From positions 113,444 through 177,443 of the forward strand of contig CAYMIX010000003.1 of NCBI GenBank assembly GCA_964391185.1: a stretch of 64,000 bases of DNA, read 5' to 3'. The number at the start of each line of letters is the position of its first letter. The stretch's first letter is position 1. The stretch is from JAKQEM01 sp964391185. GTDB lineage: Bacteria; Patescibacteriota; Gracilibacteria; Peribacterales; Peribacteraceae. Positions 17,692-25,789 of the stretch are shown here, piece by piece. The notes under the pieces were generated by a model that ran no database searches, was not told where the DNA came from, and worked only from the letters and a program-made list of their open reading frames with translations. The position numbers were made by a program, and so were the translations under genes.

Positions 17692-18617
17692 ACTGGGATT
17701 TTCTCATGGATATGCTGCAAATCAAATGGTGTTTGTTGATACACGTTATTGTTGAGCCAGTTGCCATAAAGAACACGAGCATGCGATCTCCAACGGTTTG
17801 TCGGACAGCGATTAATATCGTTATGTGGGAAATAGTTCGTTGGCAGCGGGATAATGCCTTTCGCAGCATCGCGTTCGTACTCCTTCTTGATTGTCATTGC
17901 GCCGTACTCTGGATGGTTGAAGCAGTACGTGCGACGACCATCAGATGATTGAATGAGATACAATCCTGTCTCTTGCGATTCAGCAACGATTTTTAGGTCA
18001 GGAATATTTTCTATATCTCTCCGTCGTACTTCCGTATTGCGTGATACCGGCACAAAGAATTCATCATCAAATCCTTTGGAAAGAGGATGGTTCATATCGT
18101 TGGCTTTATGGGAAAAAACGCCAAACGCTTTTTCCGGAAGCATATGTTTTTCTATGCCATATTGATGTTTGAGAGCTGCTTGAGCTCCCCAACAAATGAA
18201 TAAACTTGCGTATACATTTTCCCGTGACCAATCCATGATCTTCTGAAGTTCTTTCCAGTAATCGACGTCTTCGAATTCTCGTTCTTCAACAGGAGCACCC
18301 GTGACTATCAGTCCGTCAAATTTCCTGGCAGCGACTTCTTCCCACCCATGGTAAAAAGATCCCAGATGTTCTTCAGATTCATTTTTACTTGTGTATGTTT
18401 GTGTACGAAGAAGTGTGAGTCCTACTTGCAGCGGTGTGTCACCAAGAAGTCGCGCAATTTGTTTCTCTGTGCGTTGCTTATTCGGCATGAGATTCAGCAA
18501 TGCTATTTCCTGCGGACGAATATCCTGACGTTCGGCTTTATGACGTCCAATGACACTAATACCTTCCGACTCAAGACGTTGTGTAATGGGGAGACCGTCA
18601 GGGATAATGATTGGCAT
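17688..18617 (-). CDS. metA: Homoserine O-acyltransferase MetA
   Basis: Acylates L-homoserine in the first committed step of methionine synthesis. The start at 18617 gives MPIIIPDGLP and a family-typical 309 residues; the frame is open further upstream, but that stretch is the riboswitch. The catalytic cysteine lies in FICWGAQAA and the catalytic histidine in CFNHPEYGA. In TGAPVEEREFEDVDYW the residue after TGAPV is Glu; from studies of this family, Glu here favours acetyl-CoA while Gly favours succinyl-CoA, so homoserine O-acetyltransferase activity is more likely. The gene is preceded by a SAM-I riboswitch and followed by overlapping rdgB. Confidence 0.95.
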   Translation of the reverse strand: MPIIIPDGLPITQRLESEGISVIGRHKAERQDIRPQEIALLNLMPNKQRTEKQIARLLGDTPLQVGLTLLRTQTYTSKNESEEHLGSFYHGWEEVAARKFDGLIVTGAPVEEREFEDVDYWKELQKIMDWSRENVYASLFICWGAQAALKHQYGIEKHMLPEKAFGVFSHKANDMNHPLSKGFDDEFFVPVSRNTEVRRRDIENIPDLKIVAESQETGLYLIQSSDGRRTYCFNHPEYGAMTIKKEYERDAAKGIIPLPTNYFPHNDINRCPTNRWRSHARVLYGNWLNNNVYQQTPFDLQHIHEKIPV

Positions 18618-18618
18618 A

Positions 18619-18649
18619 AAAAGAACCCCACCCGGAGATCGAGGTGGAG
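18619..18649 (-). terminator. Riboswitch expression platform: hairpin next to the metA start
   Basis: On the minus strand CTCCACC (18649-18643) pairs with GGTGGGG (18632-18626), followed by TTCTTTTT, which ends just before the ATG. GGTGGGG is also the only Shine-Dalgarno-like sequence for metA. The hairpin can therefore end transcription and hide the ribosome site. Confidence 0.75.
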
Positions 18650-18664
18650 CGCAAATGGTTGATG

Positions 18665-18790
18665 CGTAATGAGTATCTGTCCCCTCGAGGGGCATGAATG
18701 GAGCACTGGATCCGCCGGGTGGATAGGCAGGTAGTTGCTGGACGGATCAATGAGTCATGTCTCTCCCCGTCACTCGTGATAAGCATTGAT
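18665..18790 (-). promoter_or_regulatory. SAM-I (S-box) riboswitch upstream of metA
   Basis: The minus strand shows S-box landmarks in order: CTTATCACGAG from 18783 (P1 and the kink-turn side), GGGGAGAGACATGACTCATT, TTGATCC and CCAGCAAC (the P2/P3 core), CAGTGCTCCATTC (equivalent of GGTGCTAAATCC) and GGGGACAGATA (equivalent of the closing GAAAGAT). P1 can close by pairing AATG..TATC with GATA..CATT. SAM-I aptamers bind S-adenosylmethionine and switch methionine genes off. The position before metA and the terminator beyond it agree. Confidence 0.88.
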
Positions 18791-18864
18791 GTAAAGAGCG
18801 CGCAGATGATAATGACTAGAATTTAATAGTCAACAAAATACTTATGAGACTTTTGCTACAATAG

Positions 18865-19086
18865 ATCCATGATCTAAAGAAATTGGCTGATCCGGTCGAT
18901 CACAAGCACGATCTCATTCACAAAGCGGTCGGATGGATGCTCCGTGAAGTGGGAAATCGCGACTTGGCAATCGAAGAAAAATTTCTCAAGAAACACTACA
19001 AAACCATGCCGCGGACGATGCTGCGGTGTGCGATAGAGAAATTCGATGAAACGAAGAGGAAGAAATATCTTGCAGGTCTTATTTAG
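18865..19086 (+). pseudogene. Remnant of a DNA alkylation repair protein (AlkD-like C-terminus)
   Basis: The last 67-70 residues (HDLIHKAVGWMLREVGNRD and HYKTMPRTMLRCAIEKF) match the C-terminal end of AlkD-type HEAT-repeat DNA glycosylases (COG4912), which are normally about 220-240 residues. The rest is absent: an in-frame TAG lies at 18862-18864, and upstream is the metA riboswitch. A TACAAT box (18857-18862) sits 6 bases before an ATG at 18869 that is followed by ATC and a TAA stop. It looks as if a deletion joined the old start region to the gene end out of frame. The end overlaps ftsK by 4 bases. A short functional fragment started at TTG 18883 cannot be excluded. Confidence 0.65.
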
Positions 19087-21353
19087 AACCGTTCGTCAGG
19101 AAGTTGGCTTGGTGAGCCTGCCATTTGCTCGATAAATACTTTGCGAGGCTTTGCACCATCTGGAGGACCGACAATTCCTTTCTCTTCCATGATGTCGAGC
19201 AAGCGAGCAGCGCGTGCGTAGCCGACCTTCAACTGGCGCTGTAACAAGCTCGCTGATGCTTTGCCTGAAGTCTGTACGACACGTACCGCTTCGAAGAACA
19301 AATCATCGCCACCATTGTCATCTGCATCAAGGTCGATCATGCCACCCGGAGGTCCGTTACCATTTTCTCCATCTTCCCCTTCTTCGCTATCAGCGAGACC
19401 AATTTGTTCCGTGATTTTTCCTCCACCAGCGATCTTCACGGCATTGATAACGCGCTCGACTTCTTTGGTGGCGACGAAGATGCCCTGGATGCGCACAGGC
19501 TTTGCCGTGACAGCGTTCATATACAGCATATCTCCTTTGCCAAGGAGGTCTTCTGCACCAATACCATCGAGGATTGTGCGGCTGTCAACTGAGCTGACCA
19601 CACGGAACGCAACACGTGTCGGGATATTCGCCTTAATAAGACCAGTGATGACATCAACAGATGGACGCTGTGTAGCGATAATAAGATGCATACCGACAGC
19701 GCGAGCCATTTGCGAGATGCGTACGATCATCGTTTCCGTATCGCGTTTAAACTGACGCATCATAAGATCTGCCAATTCATCGACGACGATAACAATGCGG
19801 GGGAGCAAATTCGCTTCATCGGTTTGCTTCTCGTTGTATTCCGCAATGTTTCGAACTCCTTGTTCAGAGAAGCGATGGAGACGACGTCCCATTTCTGCCA
19901 CAGCCCAGCGAAGAGCTTGTAATGCTTTATCGGATTCAGTAATCACCGGAGTGAGCAAATGAGGGATTCCATTATAGGGCATGAGCTCGACACGTTTCGG
20001 ATCGATGAGAATAAACTTTAATTCGTGTGGGGCATTCTGATAGAGGAGTGCAGTAAGGAACACATTCATACACACAGACTTTCCAGAGCCTGTTGCGCCG
20101 GCAATAAGCAAGTGTGGCATGTCTTCAAGGCTCGCAACAACTGCTTCACCGGAAACGTCACGACCAAGCGGAAGTGCGAGAGCGGAATCATTTTCATGGA
20201 ACGGCGTGCTTTCTAAAATTTCGCGCAAGTGGACGATCGTTCGAACAGAGTTTGGCATTTCGATACCGACAAGTGATTTTCCAGGGATAGGTGCTTCGAT
20301 GCGCAATGTTTGCGCGGCGAGAGCCAAAGCTAAGTCATCTTTAAGGTTGGCAATCGAGCTAAGCTTTACACCCTCCGCAGGTTGTAATGTAAACTGCGTG
20401 ACCGTCGGACCCGGACGAGCGTCCCGTACTTTTACCTCGATGCCGAATTCTCCGAGCTTTTCTTCGATGCGCTTTGCTTGTCGTTTGAGCTCGTCGTCAT
20501 CGACTGTCAGCTTGCTCTGGGCATCTTCCAGCAAATCCAATGCAGGGAATGTCCATTCTTCGAAGCGTGTGTCTTTCATTTCTAGAACATCGCCAGCGCG
20601 TTTCTTCAGTTTATCTTTAATCATCTTCTCTGTTTTATTCTTGAGCATTGTCTGTGCGAAGTCTGGACGAACAATATTTAGTTCAGGTTCTTCGATATCG
20701 TCTTCGACCAGATCAAGTTTTCCATTTTCCTCCTCGTCACTGTCTATTTCATCCACCACACGTTGGCGCGATTCTGTTGTGGTGCGAGAGGTGCGCATGG
20801 GGAGACGCTCATAAGATGATTCTTCATCTCGTCTGAAGATTGCTACCCATGCACCAATATCGGGCTCGAAGGCGAGAAAAACTCCTATAAGAAGTGTCGT
20901 AGCAAGTACCGTGTAGCCAACTGCATCACTGAGAAAAAGCTTGAATGGAAGACTGACCATGAAGCCAATAGCGCCGGCTAATTCCTGTTGGCGTGGGCCA
21001 ATTTCTTCTACTGCTGCACCCATGTGCATGATTCCGAGGAACGACAGAAGACACACAACCAAACCAAGCGAACGCTTGAGTTCAATCTTCCCTGCGCCGA
21101 ACAAATGAAGAATTCCCGATGCCAAAAGAAAGAATGGGAAAAGCATTCCCCATCGTCCAAAGAAAAACTGCAGAACATTGTGCATATTCTCGCCAAGCGT
21201 TCCTGCATTATCTTGCAAGACAAGGAAGAGTAAAATTGCCCCTGATACCTGGATTATGCCGCTGAGAGTTCGCTTTGTTTCCGGACTCAGTCCGAGATCG
21301 ACTATGTCGGCCGATTTCGCACGAGCGGCTTTTCTGCGCTTTTTGCGTGACAT
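19083..21353 (-). CDS. ftsK: DNA translocase FtsK/SpoIIIE
   Basis: Pumps chromosome ends through the division septum. The 756-residue protein has four hydrophobic segments in the first 170 residues, an acidic linker, the alpha-beta motor with Walker A GATGSGKSV (about 417-425) and Walker B VIVVDELADL, and the C-terminal gamma winged-helix domain (LKVGYARAARLLDIMEEKGIVG), which reads KOPS-type polar sequences. The linker is short compared with E. coli FtsK and resembles Gram-positive SpoIIIE. Its promoter ends 8 bases before the ATG. Confidence 0.96.
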   Translation of the reverse strand: MSRKKRRKAARAKSADIVDLGLSPETKRTLSGIIQVSGAILLFLVLQDNAGTLGENMHNVLQFFFGRWGMLFPFFLLASGILHLFGAGKIELKRSLGLVVCLLSFLGIMHMGAAVEEIGPRQQELAGAIGFMVSLPFKLFLSDAVGYTVLATTLLIGVFLAFEPDIGAWVAIFRRDEESSYERLPMRTSRTTTESRQRVVDEIDSDEEENGKLDLVEDDIEEPELNIVRPDFAQTMLKNKTEKMIKDKLKKRAGDVLEMKDTRFEEWTFPALDLLEDAQSKLTVDDDELKRQAKRIEEKLGEFGIEVKVRDARPGPTVTQFTLQPAEGVKLSSIANLKDDLALALAAQTLRIEAPIPGKSLVGIEMPNSVRTIVHLREILESTPFHENDSALALPLGRDVSGEAVVASLEDMPHLLIAGATGSGKSVCMNVFLTALLYQNAPHELKFILIDPKRVELMPYNGIPHLLTPVITESDKALQALRWAVAEMGRRLHRFSEQGVRNIAEYNEKQTDEANLLPRIVIVVDELADLMMRQFKRDTETMIVRISQMARAVGMHLIIATQRPSVDVITGLIKANIPTRVAFRVVSSVDSRTILDGIGAEDLLGKGDMLYMNAVTAKPVRIQGIFVATKEVERVINAVKIAGGGKITEQIGLADSEEGEDGENGNGPPGGMIDLDADDNGGDDLFFEAVRVVQTSGKASASLLQRQLKVGYARAARLLDIMEEKGIVGPPDGAKPRKVFIEQMAGSPSQLPDERF

Positions 21354-21361
21354 CGGCGGTT

Positions 21362-21391
21362 ATTGTACCTCACGCATACGCATGCTGTCAT
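21362..21391 (-). promoter_or_regulatory. Promoter of ftsK
   Basis: On the minus strand: ATGACA (21391-21386), 18-base spacer, TACAAT (21367-21362), 8 bases, ATG at 21353. Confidence 0.6.
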
Positions 21392-21397
21392 GTTTTG

Positions 21398-21874
21398 TTA
21401 TGCGTGATAATCCAGGTGAATGACAGTTTTCAAAATATTACGAATAAATGTTAACCGTGCGACGAATTCGGGACTGTTAAGGTCGCATATGTGTGGAGTT
21501 ACTGGATATGAAGGAGGGGACTGTTTGTGCAGAACAGCAAGCATGTTTGCTTTCCACTCCTTTATAAACAACAAAATTATCTCTAATACTCCTGAATTAC
21601 ATGCAATATCTATTTGCCTGTCTATAAAACGTATGGTTTTTTGAATGTCCTCCAATGGCAAAAACGCACGCGCATAGTCCACAAGGTCATCGAAATGTTG
21701 ACATTCACCATAATACTTTCCGCTTATGTGGGCATTGTCATACCTAATCACGAGTGCGAGCTGGGTAGAAATGTGAGCAGAAATGTCGTTTAAAATGCCC
21801 AATACTTCATCACTCAGAACATACTCAGGTTCTTCATGTACATCTCGCCCTGGAAATAGATGATCTGTTAGCAC
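21398..21874 (-). CDS. Hypothetical protein, 158 aa
   Basis: I do not recognise this family. It is soluble and largely helical, with a hydrophobic stretch (GVLEIILLFIKEWKANMLAVL, about 96-116) too polar at its end to be a clear membrane span. The start is GTG at 21874, with a TAGACT box 6 bases upstream carrying an extended TGC. It lies upstream of ftsK on the same strand, but ftsK has its own promoter in between. The divergent RmlD-like gene begins 57 bases away. Confidence 0.55.
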   Translation of the reverse strand: MLTDHLFPGRDVHEEPEYVLSDEVLGILNDISAHISTQLALVIRYDNAHISGKYYGECQHFDDLVDYARAFLPLEDIQKTIRFIDRQIDIACNSGVLEIILLFIKEWKANMLAVLHKQSPPSYPVTPHICDLNSPEFVARLTFIRNILKTVIHLDYHA

Positions 21875-21931
21875 AGGAACAGTCTAGCATTTTATTCACC
21901 ATAAGGCGTTAACCTTGTATCATACTGACAT

Positions 21932-22765
21932 ATGAAAGTGGTACTCTTTGGCGCACGTGGCTATTTGGGCAGTCAATTCTTGCAGCTTTATAAGGATGCA
22001 ATCTGTCCGTCTATTGATATTGCGGATCGCCCTACCGTTGCTCAGGTTCTTGAGGCTGAAAAGCCTGATCTTGTGATAAACGCCGCGGGAAAGACCGGGC
22101 GGCCAAACGTGGATTGGTGTGAGGATCATAAAGAAGAAACATTGCATGCAAATGTCATAGGGCCACTCGTACTTATGGAAGAATGTCGTAATAGAGACAT
22201 CTACTTGGTTCATCTCAGTTCAGGATGCATCTATTCAGGCGACAATAATGGACAGGGCTTTTCTGAAAACGATGAGCCAAATTTTGCAGGAAGTTACTAT
22301 TCCCGGACAAAAGCGTGGACTGAGGCATTATTGCGAGAATTCCCCGTGCTCATACTCCGTTTGCGCATGCCCTTTGATGACAGTTGGAATGAGCGCAGCT
22401 TGATCGTCAAAGTGAGCAAATTTGCAAAAGTAAATGATGTAGAGAATTCCGTGACCTATTTGCCAGATCTGCTAAAAGCTACTTCGGTGCTCATCGACAA
22501 ACGGAAGACTGGTATCTATAACGTTGTAAATCCGGGAGTTATTTCGCCATATCATATTATTGAACTTTATAAGGAGATCGTTGATCCAGCGCATATGGCT
22601 GAGCGCGTGCCTCTCGGAGAATTGGGAAAATTGAGCAAGGTTGGTCGAAGCAATTGCATCTTAAGCACAGCCAAGCTCGCGGAAGAGGGGATTACGATGT
22701 TGCCAGTAGAGAACGCTGTTCGGTCTGCTTTAGAGGCAATGAAGAAGCAGAAGAACGCAAAATAA
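21932..22765 (+). CDS. RmlD-like NAD(P)-dependent sugar-nucleotide reductase
   Basis: A 277-residue extended short-chain dehydrogenase. The Rossmann start is FGARGYLGSQF (about 5-15); the catalytic Tyr-x3-Lys is YSRTK (in GSYYSRTKAW), preceded by the Ser/Thr of HLSSGCIYSG. The fold and FSENDEPNF region resemble dTDP-4-dehydrorhamnose reductase and the plant-type NRS/ER bifunctional enzymes, which make rhamnose nucleotides for surface glycans. No other rhamnose genes are nearby, so the substrate is uncertain. A CATACT box lies 5 bases before the start. It ends just before the MarR operon promoter. Confidence 0.8.
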   Translation: MKVVLFGARGYLGSQFLQLYKDAICPSIDIADRPTVAQVLEAEKPDLVINAAGKTGRPNVDWCEDHKEETLHANVIGPLVLMEECRNRDIYLVHLSSGCIYSGDNNGQGFSENDEPNFAGSYYSRTKAWTEALLREFPVLILRLRMPFDDSWNERSLIVKVSKFAKVNDVENSVTYLPDLLKATSVLIDKRKTGIYNVVNPGVISPYHIIELYKEIVDPAHMAERVPLGELGKLSKVGRSNCILSTAKLAEEGITMLPVENAVRSALEAMKKQKNAK

Positions 22766-22779
22766 CCTGATATTATCTA

Positions 22780-22822
22780 TTGACCAAAATATTAGAGGTG
22801 CATATAGTTAGATACTCTAATA
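22780..22822 (+). promoter_or_regulatory. MarR-operon promoter with a flanking inverted-repeat operator
   Basis: TTGACC (22780-22785), 17-base spacer, TATAGT (22803-22808). The perfect inverted repeat TATTAGAG (22790-22797) / CTCTAATA (22815-22822) brackets the -10 box and likely start site. Binding of the dimeric MarR-type protein would block the polymerase, so autoregulation is likely. Confidence 0.7.
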
Positions 22823-22825
22823 ATT

Positions 22826-23272
22826 ATGTCAGTCAAAGAAAGTGATCATATCGGTGAAATTACAGAGCTCTGGATGAAAACAGGGCGCCTGATGCGTGGG
22901 CGTTTTATGGCGGCTGCGAAGAAGGAAAAAATCAATCCTCTGCAAGTTCACGCAATATACATCATTCAGCATCATCATGGTATTACGATGAAGCAATTAG
23001 CGGACCAGCTGTGTATCACTTCTCCCTCTGCTACGTCGTTGGTGAATCGCTTGGTGAAGCTCAAGTGGGTTGTGCGTGTTGCTGACAAAAATAATCGAAA
23101 GCTTGTACGATTGAATGTTGCACATGCAGGGAAAAAGATGCTCTCGGATACAATGCACAAGCAGGGAACTGTCATGCATGATATTCTTTCTCTCCTTAAC
23201 AGAAAGGATCAAGCATCGTTTGCTCATGTGTTGACCCAATTGCATTCAGCTCTCTCACAATCACCCAAATAA
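22826..23272 (+). CDS. MarR family transcriptional regulator
   Basis: A 148-residue winged-helix repressor. The DNA-binding unit is ITMKQLADQLCITSPSATSLVNRLVKLKWV (about 53-82), followed by the wing (RVADKNNRKLVRLN, a variant of the usual DxRDRR type) and C-terminal dimer helices. MarR proteins typically release DNA on binding small toxic compounds. It is the first gene of an apparent operon with a membrane-fusion protein, an ABC ATPase and two permeases, so it probably controls that exporter. Confidence 0.9.
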   Translation: MSVKESDHIGEITELWMKTGRLMRGRFMAAAKKEKINPLQVHAIYIIQHHHGITMKQLADQLCITSPSATSLVNRLVKLKWVVRVADKNNRKLVRLNVAHAGKKMLSDTMHKQGTVMHDILSLLNRKDQASFAHVLTQLHSALSQSPK

Positions 23273-23301
23273 TTTTTTTAGCCCACTTTTCACCCTTTTA
23301 T

Positions 23302-25050
23302 ATGTCGCGGTTAATGAGCACCTTTGGATTCATCAAAAAGAACAAATGGAAATTGCTCATAGCGGTTCTCATTGGATTGCCAATCGTTGGTATAGCGATA
23401 GCTGCTTTAAGTCCAAAGAAGCCGGAGTATGTAACGGCAGTATCGGAGAAGCAAGATCTTCAACAAACGGTCGAAGCCGTTGGTACGGTTATTTCCGAAC
23501 GTGATCTTCAGTTGCAATTCCCGTCTATGGGCATTGTCGCTCAGGTGTATGTGAAGGAGGGTGATGTGGTGAAACCTGGACAGCGCCTTGCAGCACTCCG
23601 CGCGGGGAATCTAGCGGCAGCTGTTGCATCAGCTTCGGCACAGGTTCAGGTTGCAGAAGCGAACCTTCGTGAATTGGAAGAAGGAAGTCGTCCAGAGGAC
23701 ATTGCAATCTCTGAAGCGGAAGTTGCAAGCAAGCGAGCATCATTGGAAACAGCAAAGACGACGCTGAAAAATGCAGAAAATTCCCTCAGGGAGGCAGAGA
23801 AAAATCGAGATGCTCTTAAAGAAGAAGCTCAAACGAGCCTGGCGGGGTATGTCACAAATGTCGGAAGCACAGTAACGAAAGAGCTAACAACTGCGCAAAA
23901 TGCGATTTCCACAGTTCGTGGAGTGTTCAGCAGCAACGATGTTGTGGATGCGATCGTAAAGTACAACTCATATGAGCACTCGAGTATTAACACAGCAATG
24001 AGCACAACGACGACTTCAATAACGTCATTATTCAATGCCGCTTTGCCACAAGATTTTGAGCAGGCGCTCATACTGTTGGCAAATGCGCGCAAGGCTGTTA
24101 CTGATACGCAGAATGTTGTGAATCGATCTTTTGATCTTATTGGTGCGCTGCCAGAGACATCTTCTTTTACTGAAACTGATCGACAGGCATATAAAGCAGA
24201 TTTGGTGGCAGAGCGTAACACGTTGCAGACATCGTTGAATTCTATCGATACGGAAGCAAAAGCTCTGCGCGATGCATCAGCAAACTTTTCGACTCGTATT
24301 TCCACTCAGGAAGCAAATGTCGTTACATCACAGAATACGATGAATAATGCTCAGTCTGATATCGCAACATTCGAAGCGTCGTTGCGGATTTCAGAAGCTC
24401 AGTTGCAGCTCAAAAAAGCTCCAGTGCGCGCAACAGACCTTGCTTCAGCTCAAGCAAATGTTCGGCAAATGCGTGCTGCACTTTCCAGAGCAAGTGCAGA
24501 TTACTCGGATACGATTCTTACGGCGCCAATAGCCGGACGTATCACAAAGGTAAATATAAAGACTGGCGAATACACGCCAGCAGGTGCAGCGATGACGATG
24601 CTTGGAGATAGTCCATTCCGCGTAGAAATGTATGTATCGGAAATTGATGTTCCAAAAATCATGCTTTCTCAAACAGGAAGTGTGGAACTGGATGCGTTCC
24701 GCGGAACGGACTTCACACTACGCGTGAATGAAGTGGATACTGCTGCCACGGATCGCGATGGCGTGCCGAAGTACCGCGTGCGTCTCGACTTCGTCTATCG
24801 ACACGACGAACTGAAAATCGGTATGACTGGTGATGCCTCTATCATCACTGGCATGCAACCGGGCGTCGTAACAGTTCCTCTCCGTGCAGTCCTCGAAAAA
24901 GATGATGGCACATCATACGTGCGTATCATGCGTGATGACGGTACCATTGAAGAGCGAGATATTGAAGCCGGTCTCGAAGGTGAGGGTGGTGATGTAGAAG
25001 TGAGTGGGGTACAGGAAGGTGAAACGGTCATTGTTCTTGAAAAACTATGA
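23302..25050 (+). CDS. Membrane-fusion (HlyD/MacA-type) efflux protein
   Basis: A 582-residue adaptor. One N-terminal membrane anchor (about 16-35) is followed by a beta-barrel/lipoyl half (AVGTVISERDLQLQFPSMGIVAQVYVKEGDVVKPGQ), a very long coiled-coil hairpin (about 105-385), the second lipoyl half (ILTAPIAGRITKVNIKTGE) and C-terminal beta-barrel domains. The coiled coil is longer than in MacA (total about 370 residues in E. coli). Its stop overlaps the ATPase start by 4 bases, so it is coupled to the ABC genes. In an organism probably lacking an outer membrane, it may reach into the wall rather than to a TolC channel. Confidence 0.88.
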   Translation: MSRLMSTFGFIKKNKWKLLIAVLIGLPIVGIAIAALSPKKPEYVTAVSEKQDLQQTVEAVGTVISERDLQLQFPSMGIVAQVYVKEGDVVKPGQRLAALRAGNLAAAVASASAQVQVAEANLRELEEGSRPEDIAISEAEVASKRASLETAKTTLKNAENSLREAEKNRDALKEEAQTSLAGYVTNVGSTVTKELTTAQNAISTVRGVFSSNDVVDAIVKYNSYEHSSINTAMSTTTTSITSLFNAALPQDFEQALILLANARKAVTDTQNVVNRSFDLIGALPETSSFTETDRQAYKADLVAERNTLQTSLNSIDTEAKALRDASANFSTRISTQEANVVTSQNTMNNAQSDIATFEASLRISEAQLQLKKAPVRATDLASAQANVRQMRAALSRASADYSDTILTAPIAGRITKVNIKTGEYTPAGAAMTMLGDSPFRVEMYVSEIDVPKIMLSQTGSVELDAFRGTDFTLRVNEVDTAATDRDGVPKYRVRLDFVYRHDELKIGMTGDASIITGMQPGVVTVPLRAVLEKDDGTSYVRIMRDDGTIEERDIEAGLEGEGGDVEVSGVQEGETVIVLEKL

Positions 25051-25778
25051 GCGACACGCCATTGATCAGCATCGAAAAGCTCTCAAAATCGTATTTTAAT
25101 GACGATATAGAAACACCTGTATTGCATGATATTAATCTCACAATAAAAAAAGGAGAGTTTGTTGCAATTATGGGGCCATCCGGCTCTGGTAAATCCACAC
25201 TCATGCATATTCTAGGGTTCCTCGACATGCAGACAAGTGGGAAGTACGTGTTTCAAGGACATCCAACGCAACAGATGAATGACGATGAACTTGCACGCAT
25301 TCGTGCGACGCGTGTGAGCTTTGTATTTCAGGCATTCAATTTGCTACCTCGAACAAGCGTCTTGCAGAATGTGATGCTTCCGCTGCTCTATCATCCGACA
25401 ATTCCTCCAGATGAACGTGCGGAGCGTGCAAAGAAAGCGATTGATATTGTTGGTCTTACCGAACGTATAGATTATTTGAGTAGCCAGCTTTCCGGAGGGC
25501 AGAAGCAGCGCGTCGCTATTGCTCGTGCTCTCGTGACAGACCCTGATCTTATTTTTGCAGATGAACCTACGGGGAACTTGGACTCGGCTTCTGGCATTGC
25601 TGTGATGCAGGCATTACAAGCACTCAATGACGAAGGACATACCATTATTCTTGTGACGCATGAACTCACAACTGCTCAGCATGCCAATCGCATCATTCGC
25701 ATTCGTGATGGACGCATCGAGGAAGATACGCGGGAGTTCAAGCGTGTGCTCGCACGAGAGCGCACAGTTCTTAAATAA
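25047..25778 (+). CDS. MacB/LolD-type ABC transporter ATPase
   Basis: A 243-residue nucleotide-binding subunit: Walker A GPSGSGKST (about 40-48), Q-loop VFQAFNLLPR, signature LSGGQKQRVAIARAL, Walker B LIFADEPTGNLDS and the switch histidine in LVTHE. This set matches the MacB/LolD/FtsE subclass that works with FtsX-like permeases by mechanotransmission rather than transport through the membrane. It is separate from its permeases here, whereas MacB in E. coli is a fusion. Confidence 0.95.
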   Translation: MSDTPLISIEKLSKSYFNDDIETPVLHDINLTIKKGEFVAIMGPSGSGKSTLMHILGFLDMQTSGKYVFQGHPTQQMNDDELARIRATRVSFVFQAFNLLPRTSVLQNVMLPLLYHPTIPPDERAERAKKAIDIVGLTERIDYLSSQLSGGQKQRVAIARALVTDPDLIFADEPTGNLDSASGIAVMQALQALNDEGHTIILVTHELTTAQHANRIIRIRDGRIEEDTREFKRVLARERTVLK

Positions 25779-25789
25779 AGGATTATAGT

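Noticed and set aside
18617..18695. A 26-codon N-terminal extension of metA
   Set aside because: It would be translated from the riboswitch and terminator region and is not present in the MetA family; start 18617 gives the normal length.
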